A DNA stretch of 64,000 nucleotides, from the NCBI GenBank assembly GCA_045106335.1, contig JBGCEM010000100.1:1-64000 (forward strand), read 5' to 3'. The position numbers and the translations under genes are program-made. Positions 58,178 to 64,000 of the stretch are shown here, piece after piece; position 1 is the stretch's first letter; each line of letters opens with the position of its first letter. This stretch comes from Aliishimia sp045106335. Its GTDB lineage: Bacteria; Pseudomonadota; Alphaproteobacteria; Rhodobacterales; Rhodobacteraceae. Under the pieces are notes generated by a model. That model was not told where the DNA came from. It made no database searches and saw only the letters and a list, made by a program, of their open reading frames with translations.

Positions 58178-59488
58178 ATGTATAAAGTTGCCGTCATCGG
58201 GCTGGGGTATTTCAGTCAGTTTCACCTTAAATCCTGGGGCACAATGCCCGGCGCGCACCTTGTGGCGGCCACAGATTTGGATCCTGCGCGCCGCGCGTGG
58301 GCGCAGGCCGAAATGAACGCCCCAATTGTCGCAGATTTGCAAGAAGCGCTGGCACAAGATCCGGACATCGTCGACATTGTGGCCCCGCCAGTTGCTCATG
58401 CTGAGTTGGTGCAAGCCGCACTTGCCAAAGGACGCACGATCATCTGCCAAAAACCATTCTGCACCAGCTTGGATGAAGCGCGCGCGGTGACAGACACTGC
58501 GGAAAAAGCGGGTGCCCGGCTGTTGATCCATGAAAATTTCCGGTTTCAACCATGGTATCGCACCATGAAAAACGTGTTGGACAGCGGAACATTGGGCCAG
58601 GTGTTCAGCGCTCGTTTTGCACTGCGTCCTGGTGACGGTCGCGGGCCGGATGCCTACCTGTCCCGGCAACCCTCGTTTCAAACCATGAAGCGTTTGTTGA
58701 TCCACGAAACCGGTGTGCACTTTATCGACCTGTTCCGCTGGCTGCTGGGGGATGTGCGCGCGGTTTATGCCGATCTGCGACAACTCAATCCCGTTCTTCA
58801 GGGCGAAGATGCGGGGCTTATGATTTTGCACCACGACAGTGGTGCCACCAGCACATTTGACGGCAATCGCTTGTCCGATCACCGCACAGACGCGCCGCGT
58901 CGCACGATGGGCGAAATGGAAATCGAAGGCGAGGGCGGCACCCTTTGCTTAGACGGTATGGGGCGCGTGACCCTGCGTGCTTTTGGGACCCAAAACGTGC
59001 AACATCTGGAACCGGCCTATCCCCCCGACGAAACTTTCGGGGGCGGATGCGTCAATGCGCTGAACATGCATGTGGTGGCCGCTTTGGATGGGCGCCAAGT
59101 TTTTGAGAATGAAGCAAAAGATTATCTTCCAGTGATCGCTCTTAGTGAGCTTGCCTATACCTCGGATGCACGGGGTCAAAAAATGAAAGTTGAGAAAAAT
59201 AAGATGTTTGCAGTCTGTGTTGAGCTTACGATCAGACCGGGTCAAATGGATAAGTTTTTGCCGTTGATGCGCGCCAATGCTTCGACCTCCTTGCGCGAAG
59301 AGCCCGATTGCCACCGATTTGATGTGGTTCAAGTTGATGACGCCCCAGACCTGATCACGCTGTACGAAGTCTATACCAATGCGGCTGCGTTCCAAACACA
59401 TCTGGGCACGACGCATTTTCAGCAGTTTGATGCTGCTGTGACGGATTTAGTCGCACAAAAATCTGTGCGCACGGGAACAGTGCTGTAG
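58178..59488 (+). CDS. Gfo/Idh/MocA oxidoreductase fused to an ABM monooxygenase-like domain
   Basis: The 436-residue protein has a Rossmann NAD(P) domain (VAVIGLGYFSQFHL), QKPFCTS with the conserved Lys of the EKP-type motif, and the Gfo/Idh C-terminal fold to about residue 340. From about 343 a second domain begins at an internal Met: MFAVCVELTIRPGQMDKFLPL ... REEPDCHRFDVVQ ... YTNAAAFQTHLGTTHFQQF, an ABM/LsrG-like ferredoxin fold. The join lies at a run of six A (59178-59183). With five A the frame would stop at once (CAA AAA TGA) and the second domain would begin at its own ATG 59204. A recent fusion, a programmed site or a sequencing indel are all possible. The ATG at 58178 follows the otnK stop by 9 bp. 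Confidence 0.82.
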   Translation: MYKVAVIGLGYFSQFHLKSWGTMPGAHLVAATDLDPARRAWAQAEMNAPIVADLQEALAQDPDIVDIVAPPVAHAELVQAALAKGRTIICQKPFCTSLDEARAVTDTAEKAGARLLIHENFRFQPWYRTMKNVLDSGTLGQVFSARFALRPGDGRGPDAYLSRQPSFQTMKRLLIHETGVHFIDLFRWLLGDVRAVYADLRQLNPVLQGEDAGLMILHHDSGATSTFDGNRLSDHRTDAPRRTMGEMEIEGEGGTLCLDGMGRVTLRAFGTQNVQHLEPAYPPDETFGGGCVNALNMHVVAALDGRQVFENEAKDYLPVIALSELAYTSDARGQKMKVEKNKMFAVCVELTIRPGQMDKFLPLMRANASTSLREEPDCHRFDVVQVDDAPDLITLYEVYTNAAAFQTHLGTTHFQQFDAAVTDLVAQKSVRTGTVL

Positions 59489-59915
59489 ACAAGACGTTTG
59501 CCATATGGGGCAGGAAGCGCAACATCAGATCGGCGCGCAATCACGACCCAACACAAAGATCACTGTGCCTGTGGCGCCAAAATACAACTGGGTAAAGTCA
59601 CGGTCGACAAACCAACCATGACGCTTCCGACGGCTGAAGCGATCGGCGTGAACTTTGTAATCATCTATAAAGCTCTTGCATGTATTGTCGGTTTGCACCA
59701 GCTGCTCGGCAACAAAAGCACCAACAACAAATTGGACAAATGACCAGTTCATCCACAACTTATTGTGCTTATCCCCAAATAAAGGGTTGCCACAACAGCG
59801 CGGCGCAAGGCACCATGCGGTATTGGTTTTGGTCGCGTTCCAGGGCCAATTGAGCAGCCGAATTAACACAAAGGGGCCAAAGAGCTTCGTGTTTTGGCGA
59901 GTATGAGGTGGCATT
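59489..59915. other. 427-bp intergenic region before ybjN
   Basis: No confident gene. A weak minus-strand small ORF is listed separately. Two near-matches to DnaA boxes (around 59749-59780) are present without the other features of an origin. No tRNA or terminator with T-tract was recognised. Confidence 0.5.
59525..59752 (-). CDS. Possible small protein (75 aa, weak)
   Basis: From an ATG at 59752 the minus strand encodes 75 residues with natural-looking composition: FVQFVVGAFVAEQLVQTDN, DDYKVHADRFSRRKRHGWF and a hydrophobic LYFGATGTVIFVLG near the end. No family is recognised and the ribosome-binding site is poor. It could be a real short membrane-associated protein or a chance frame. Confidence 0.28.
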   Translation of the reverse strand: MNWSFVQFVVGAFVAEQLVQTDNTCKSFIDDYKVHADRFSRRKRHGWFVDRDFTQLYFGATGTVIFVLGRDCAPI

Positions 59916-60416
59916 ATGGCCCTAAGCGAGCATTCTTTTGAAGACGACCTACATCCTATCGACATTGTTGAAAATCTAGCGACATATCACGACTGGGATT
60001 TCGACCGCATTGCAGATGATCAGATTGCAATGGCTGTAGAAGGCCAATGGCGGACATACGCGATAACTTTGGCTTGGTCTGATTACGATGAAACCTTGCG
60101 CATGGTCTGTACGTTCGAAATGGAACCCCCCGATGAAAAATTGCCGGGATTGTTTGCGCTGTTGAACTTAATCAATGACCAATGTTGGGCGGGGGCGTTC
60201 ACGTATTGGGCCGAACAGAAACTGATGGTCTATCGCTACGGCCTTGTTTTGGCCGGTGGTCAAGATGCTGGGCCTGAGCAAGTCGATACAATGATTGGAG
60301 CCGCCGTGATGAGTGCCGAGCGGTACTATCCTGCCCTGCAATTGTTGGTTTGGGGCGATCAGACACCGGAACAAGCGATTGGTGTGGCCATTGCGGAAGC
60401 CTATGGGCGCGCTTGA
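59916..60416 (+). CDS. YbjN domain-containing protein
   Basis: The 166-residue protein matches alphaproteobacterial YbjN proteins: HPIDIVENLATYHDWDFDRIADDQIAMAVEGQWRTYAITLAW, KLPGLFALLNLINDQCWAGAFTYW and AYGRA at the end. The fold resembles type III secretion chaperones; function is not settled. GAGG lies nine bases before the ATG at 59916. It commonly precedes proC in this family, as here. Confidence 0.9.
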   Translation: MALSEHSFEDDLHPIDIVENLATYHDWDFDRIADDQIAMAVEGQWRTYAITLAWSDYDETLRMVCTFEMEPPDEKLPGLFALLNLINDQCWAGAFTYWAEQKLMVYRYGLVLAGGQDAGPEQVDTMIGAAVMSAERYYPALQLLVWGDQTPEQAIGVAIAEAYGRA

Positions 60417-60429
60417 GCTTTTTGCGGGG

Positions 60430-60444
60430 GCCGGAGCCTCCGGC
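60430..60444. repeat. GC-rich hairpin between ybjN and proC
   Basis: GCCGGAG (60430-60436), C, CTCCGGC (60438-60444) is a perfect inverted repeat 14 bp after the ybjN stop, followed by GGGAGTTTATTTAG. The hairpin plus GGGAGT(A/T)T tail resembles a dispersed intergenic element of Rhodobacteraceae and may act in termination. Whether it is repeated elsewhere in this genome cannot be seen here. Confidence 0.5.
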
Positions 60445-60548
60445 GGGAGTTTATTTAGCTAAGTGAAGCCGGCGATGAGTGCTGAAATGTTGACAGCTTT
60501 GCTGTTTACGTGTCGATAGACAAGATTTTGCAGGGCTTAAGAGGGATC

Positions 60549-61364
60549 ATGGATTTTTCAAAGATTGAAGCGCGTGGTTTGGTATTGCTGGGCTGTGGGA
60601 AGATGGGGTCTGCTATGTTGGCGGGCTGGTTGCGGGATGGGTTGCGTGCGCAGTCTGTTTGGGTTCAGGATCCGGCGCCTTCTGAATGGGTACAGCAGTT
60701 AGGTGTTCGGGTGAATGATGTGCTTCCGCGCGCGCCTGCTGTGGTTTTGGTTGCTGTGAAACCTCAGATGATGGCGGATGCCTTGCCACAATTGGTTGCT
60801 ATGGGCGGTGGGTCTACTTTGTTCTTATCTGTGGCGGCGGGGACATCGATGGCGACATATGAAGGGATTTTGGGGGTGGGGACTCCAATTGTGCGGGCGA
60901 TGCCGAATACGCCGGCAGCGATTGGGCAAGGCATTACGGCGCTGATTGGGAATGGACAGGCCAGCGTACAGGATCTGGTTCTGGCAGAAGAGATGTTGCG
61001 CGCGATTGGACAAGTTGTAAGGCTGAGTTCAGAGGATCAGATGGATGCTGTGACGGGGCTTTCGGGATCTGGGCCGGCTTATTTGTTTTACATGATCGAG
61101 GCGATGGCGGCGGCTGGGCAGGCCCAGGGGTTGTCGGCCGAGTTAGCGATGGACTTGGCGCGCGCGACTGTGGCTGGGGCTGGCGCTTTGGCGCAGCGTT
61201 CGGAAGAAGGCCCCGACCAATTGCGGGTCAATGTGACATCGCCGAATGGGACGACTGCGGCGGGGCTTGAGATCTTGATGGATCCGGACACGGGGCTGTC
61301 GCCGTTAATTGGTGCGACGATTTCGGCGGCCACGGACCGATCTAAGGCGTTATCGCGTGGATAA
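60549..61364 (+). CDS. proC: Pyrroline-5-carboxylate reductase
   Basis: The 271-residue enzyme has the NAD(P) motif LVLLGCGKMGSAMLAGWL, VAAGTSMATYE, VRAMPNTPAAIGQGITAL and the signature VTGLSGSGPAYLFYMIEAM ... VTSPNGTTAAGLEIL. It makes proline from pyrroline-5-carboxylate. The ATG at 60549 has GAGGG just upstream; an ORF extension to 60510 is less likely. The csaA start lies 7 bp inside its 3' end. Confidence 0.93.
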   Translation: MDFSKIEARGLVLLGCGKMGSAMLAGWLRDGLRAQSVWVQDPAPSEWVQQLGVRVNDVLPRAPAVVLVAVKPQMMADALPQLVAMGGGSTLFLSVAAGTSMATYEGILGVGTPIVRAMPNTPAAIGQGITALIGNGQASVQDLVLAEEMLRAIGQVVRLSSEDQMDAVTGLSGSGPAYLFYMIEAMAAAGQAQGLSAELAMDLARATVAGAGALAQRSEEGPDQLRVNVTSPNGTTAAGLEILMDPDTGLSPLIGATISAATDRSKALSRG

Positions 61365-61695
61365 GATTGAGTTTGCGGATTTTTTGGCGGTCGATATTCG
61401 AGCCGGACGCGTGACGCGGGCCGAGCCGTTTCCCGAAGCGCGAAAACCGGCCATAAAGCTGTGGGTTGATTTCGGTGCAGATATTGGCGTTCGTAAATCG
61501 TCTGCGCAAATTACGGAACATTATACATGTGATGATTTGATTGGGCGGATGGTGATGGGGGTTGTGAACTTTCCCGCCCGCCAGATTGGGCCGTTTATGT
61601 CGGACGTATTAATTTTGGGCTTTGAAGACGCGGGTGGTGGTATTGTTTTGGTGCGCCCGGATCAGGAAGTTCCTTTAGGCGCAAGGATGTGTTGA
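61357..61695 (+). CDS. csaA: tRNA-binding protein CsaA-like
   Basis: With a GTG start at 61357 the product is 112 residues, the CsaA length. It shows FADFLAVDIRAGRVTRAEPFPEARKPAIKLWVDFG, SSAQITEHY and VNFPARQIGPFMSDVLILGF, the tRNA-binding OB-fold signature shared with MetRS C-termini. It overlaps proC by 8 nt. CsaA is described as having chaperone-like and tRNA-binding activity; its role with proC is unclear. Confidence 0.9.
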   Translation: MDKIEFADFLAVDIRAGRVTRAEPFPEARKPAIKLWVDFGADIGVRKSSAQITEHYTCDDLIGRMVMGVVNFPARQIGPFMSDVLILGFEDAGGGIVLVRPDQEVPLGARMC

Positions 61696-61696
61696 G

Positions 61697-62653
61697 ATGA
61701 CGAAAATTTGGATCACCCGGCCGCTGCCGGATACTGTGATTGAGGCGGCACGTGGCAACTTCGATGATGTCGAGGTGCGCGCCGAAACTTTGCCTTTGGA
61801 TGGGGAAGAATTGCGGCGGGCTTTGCGCGATTTTGATGCGGTTTTGCCGACTTTGGGGGACATGTTCAGCGCGACTGTGTTTCAAGACGTTGCTAATCCG
61901 CGTGCGAAGGTGTTGGCCAATTTCGGTGTAGGCTTTAACCACATCGATGTGGCGGCGGCCAAGACGGCGGGGATTGCCGTGACAAATACGCCGGGCGCCG
62001 TGACGGATGCGACCGCGGATGTTGCGATGACGTTGATGCTGATGAGTACGCGCCGTGCTGGTGAGGGCGAACGCCTGTTGCGCGCAGGGCAATGGCCCGG
62101 TTGGCATCCGACACAATTGCTGGGGCTGCATCTGAGTGGCAAGACCGTGGGCATTGTCGGCATGGGACGCATTGGTCAAGCGATTGCGCGGCGGTGTCAT
62201 TTTGGCTTTGGGATGACGGTGCAGTATGTGAATCGCTCTGCCAAGGATTTGGATTTCCCAGCCACGCGCATGCCCAATTTGCCTGACTTGGCTAGGTCCG
62301 TGGATGTGCTGGTGGCGGCGGTTCCGGGCGGTGGTGAGACGCATCATTTGATTGGTGCGCAGACATTTGAGGCGATGCAGCCGCATGGGCATTTCATCAA
62401 TATCTCACGTGGGGATGTGGTAGATGAGGCGGCGTTGATTGCGGCTTTGCAGGCAGGTCAGATCGCAGGGGCAGGCTTGGATGTGTATGAATTTGAACCC
62501 AAAGTTCCCGACGCCTTGATAGCTATGGAGCAAGTTACTTTGCTGCCCCATCTGGGCACTGCGGCGCTAGAAGTGCGCACTGATATGGGCCTTATGGCTG
62601 TGGATAATTTGCGCGCGTTTTTCGCAGGACAAGCGCTGCCGAACCCGGTCTAG
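61697..62653 (+). CDS. D-2-hydroxyacid dehydrogenase (glyoxylate/hydroxypyruvate reductase type)
   Basis: The 318-residue enzyme has ANFGVGFNHIDVAAAKTAGIAVTNTPG, the NAD(P) motif KTVGIVGMGRIGQAIARR, NISRGDVVDEAALIAAL, DVYEFEPKVP and LLPHLGTAALEVR, with the catalytic Arg, Glu and His in the expected order. It interconverts 2-oxo acids such as glyoxylate or hydroxypyruvate with D-2-hydroxy acids. It follows csaA by 1 bp and overlaps the convergent tdk by 4 bp. Confidence 0.92.
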   Translation: MTKIWITRPLPDTVIEAARGNFDDVEVRAETLPLDGEELRRALRDFDAVLPTLGDMFSATVFQDVANPRAKVLANFGVGFNHIDVAAAKTAGIAVTNTPGAVTDATADVAMTLMLMSTRRAGEGERLLRAGQWPGWHPTQLLGLHLSGKTVGIVGMGRIGQAIARRCHFGFGMTVQYVNRSAKDLDFPATRMPNLPDLARSVDVLVAAVPGGGETHHLIGAQTFEAMQPHGHFINISRGDVVDEAALIAALQAGQIAGAGLDVYEFEPKVPDALIAMEQVTLLPHLGTAALEVRTDMGLMAVDNLRAFFAGQALPNPV

Positions 62654-63231
62654 ATATCGCCGACAGCACTGCGCCAATGGCGGCGACACAGGGACACATA
62701 GGTCTCATTTCCGCCGATCTGCACTTGTGCACCGTCTTTCAGGGCGGTGCCATCGGCTCCCATGCGCACAACCATCGTCGCTTTTTTACCACAGTGGCAG
62801 ATCGTGCGGACTTCGCGCATTTCGTCCGCCAATGCTAACAATGTGGCAGAGCCCGGAAACAATTGGCCGCGAAAATCGACGCGCAGTCCGTAACACATCA
62901 CCGGAATTCCCAGATCATCCACCACCCGGGCCAGTTGCCAAACCTGATCTTCGGAAAGAAACTGGGCCTCGTCGACAAAAACACAGGCCATCGGTGTCGT
63001 GCTGTGGCGTGTGCGAATAAGGGCCATCAGATCTGTGTCTGGCGTGAACGTATCTGCCGGGGCGTCGATCCCAATGCGCGACGCGATCATACCGGGACCT
63101 GCGCGATTATCGAAACTGGCCGTCAGCAAAAATGGCTCCATCCCGCGTTCGCGGTAATTATGCGCGGCCTGCAGCAAAACGGTCGATTTGCCTGCGTTCA
63201 TGGTGGAGTAATGGAAATATAGCTTTGCCAT
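62650..63231 (-). CDS. tdk: Thymidine kinase
   Basis: The 193-residue type II thymidine kinase has the P-loop STMNAGKST (9-17), VDEAQF with the catalytic Glu, YGLRVDFRG and zinc-binding cysteines in TICHCGKKAT and YVSLCRRHW. It salvages thymidine to dTMP in the cytoplasm. It ends in a 4-bp convergent overlap with the hydroxyacid dehydrogenase. Confidence 0.95.
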   Translation of the reverse strand: MAKLYFHYSTMNAGKSTVLLQAAHNYRERGMEPFLLTASFDNRAGPGMIASRIGIDAPADTFTPDTDLMALIRTRHSTTPMACVFVDEAQFLSEDQVWQLARVVDDLGIPVMCYGLRVDFRGQLFPGSATLLALADEMREVRTICHCGKKATMVVRMGADGTALKDGAQVQIGGNETYVSLCRRHWRSAVGDI

Positions 63232-63630
63232 ACGTGCTGATTAGCGCAGTCGCGGTGTGATTTGAACCACTTGATCTGACTTTGGGTCTTGGCGCGCAGC
63301 TAATATTCAGGGTGGGACCGCCGATCCGTGAGTGGATATCGCGCGCATCAAATCGATGCCGATCGCGTGTCACATATAAGCCATCCTCGCAGACTCATGA
63401 CCCGCGATAGAGAGCTTGTGCGAACATGACCCGCCACCCGACATGTCTGTGCGGCGTTTGGAGCATGTCCCACCCTGATACCAGTGCTTGGGAACTGGTT
63501 ACGTTTACACATCCAAGATAACCTTAGGACAGCTTTGTGTATGACGTTTTCCTGCCTTCCCATTAATGGGAAAACATGGCAAGTGTTCCCCGCGGTAGAC
63601 TTAGGCGTCGCACATGAAGGTGCATCAAGA
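63232..63630. other. 399-bp intergenic region between tdk and the last gene
   Basis: No gene, tRNA or terminator was recognised. A perfect 16-bp palindrome at 63557-63572 is listed separately. Confidence 0.55.
63557..63572. promoter_or_regulatory. 16-bp perfect palindrome upstream of the last gene
   Basis: TTCCCATTAATGGGAA is a perfect palindrome 58 bp before the ATG at 63631. Position and symmetry fit an operator for a dimeric regulator, possibly the downstream DNA-binding-like protein itself. No known factor is assigned. Confidence 0.5.
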
Positions 63631-64000
63631 ATGACAATATCGGCGATTGGCAGCTATCTCAAAAAGCACACTGAGGCATTGGTGAAAGACGTCGGTGTCG
63701 AACCTGCGTGCGAACTGACTGGTAAATCCAAGGCGACCTTGGGTCGATATTACTCGGACAACCCCGAACATGCGGATCGATTTATGCCGGTGGATTCGGT
63801 GGCGCGTTTGGAAGAAGCCTCAAGCTATCCTCATGTCACGGCGGCATTGGCGGAATTAAAGGGCATTTCGCTATCTTATGATGATCGACGTCCCAATGAC
63901 GCCAAAGGGTCGGGCGGGGTGAATGCGGATGTGATTGCTTTGGCGCAGCGCTTTGCGATGTTGATGAGCGAATATCAGCTGTCCATCGAGGACGGCGTGA
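63631..64000 (+). CDS. Hypothetical probable DNA-binding protein (partial, 3' end outside window)
   Basis: The frame is open from the ATG at 63631 to the window end (123 codons seen). CELTGKSKATLGRYYSDNPEHADRFMPVDSVARLEE resembles a helix-turn-helix with recognition segment SKATLGRYYS, as in CII-like phage regulators. VIALAQRFAMLMSEYQLSIEDGV begins a helical second part. GAAGG lies upstream. The family is not firmly recognised. Confidence 0.6.
   Translation, partial: MTISAIGSYLKKHTEALVKDVGVEPACELTGKSKATLGRYYSDNPEHADRFMPVDSVARLEEASSYPHVTAALAELKGISLSYDDRRPNDAKGSGGVNADVIALAQRFAMLMSEYQLSIEDGV

Noticed and set aside
59498..59743. 81-codon plus-strand frame in the gap before ybjN.
   Set aside because: Poor ribosome-binding site and less protein-like than the opposite-strand frame; neither is strong.
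59745..59785. Near-matches to DnaA boxes (TCATCCACA and TTATCCCCA).
   Set aside because: Each has a mismatch to TTATCCACA, there is no AT-rich unwinding region or typical origin neighbourhood, and two near-matches are expected by chance.

Overview
The window looks like chromosomal DNA of a marine alphaproteobacterium of the Rhodobacteraceae (roseobacter group). The support is gene content and style: many ATGA-type 4-bp gene overlaps, a glnK-amtB pair, a PrtD/PrtE-type type I secretion pair with an RTX substrate, a BoxR regulator with a benzoate-CoA ligase, paired dimethylglycine-dehydrogenase-like genes, a four-carbon acid-sugar kinase operon, CtrA-type TTAA-N7-TTAA sites and GC-rich intergenic hairpins. 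Genus and species cannot be fixed from sequence reading alone. No rRNA, tRNA, insertion sequence or CRISPR array was seen.

Layout. 1-0.74 kb (minus): truncated RsbW-like anti-sigma kinase with its STAS antagonist. 0.8-9.7 kb (plus): thiolase, free methionine-R-sulfoxide reductase, XRE-cupin regulator, LysE exporter, then two GcvT-fused FAD methylamine dehydrogenases flanking a homocysteine methyltransferase, which together look like glycine-betaine/dimethylglycine catabolism. 9.8-11.5 kb (minus): amtB and glnK. 11.8-18 kb: PBP1A, a PAS-GGDEF-EAL c-di-GMP enzyme, mlaC and mlaA. 18.2-26.4 kb: type I secretion ABC and adaptor, RidA, GDPD, an acyltransferase-like protein, PhhB, peroxiredoxin, ferredoxin reductase, RsmD. 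26.5-29.4 kb: benzoate-CoA ligase and BoxR, without boxABC. 29.8-31.4 kb: an isolated multidomain lysin. 31.5-41.7 kb: xylose locus (xylB, ROK repressor, xylFHG, xylA), interrupted by a di-haem peroxidase and a CRTAC1 protein. 42-46 kb: a sulfotransferase-like protein and an RTX glycosidase. 46.3-51.9 kb: a phytochrome-derived HWE kinase and an ABC protein with a degenerate ATPase domain plus a cyclic-nucleotide-binding domain. 52-54.9 kb: DUF3307 protein, amidohydrolase, CobW GTPase. 55-59.5 kb: GntR regulator, decarboxylating dehydrogenase, acid-sugar kinase and a Gfo/Idh-ABM fusion. 59.9-63.2 kb: YbjN, proC, csaA, hydroxyacid dehydrogenase, thymidine kinase (minus). A truncated probable DNA-binding protein ends the window.

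The most unusual items are: a single protein combining an M15 peptidase, a GH108 muramidase and a hydrophobic tail; an ABC exporter-like protein that has lost Walker A, the catalytic Glu and the H-loop but keeps an apparently intact cyclic-nucleotide pocket; a phytochrome-like kinase without its chromophore residues; and a dehydrogenase-monooxygenase fusion that depends on one A in a run of six. Two full CtrA sites lie between the RTX glycosidase and the kinase. All functional calls come from motif recognition by eye; no database search was run.
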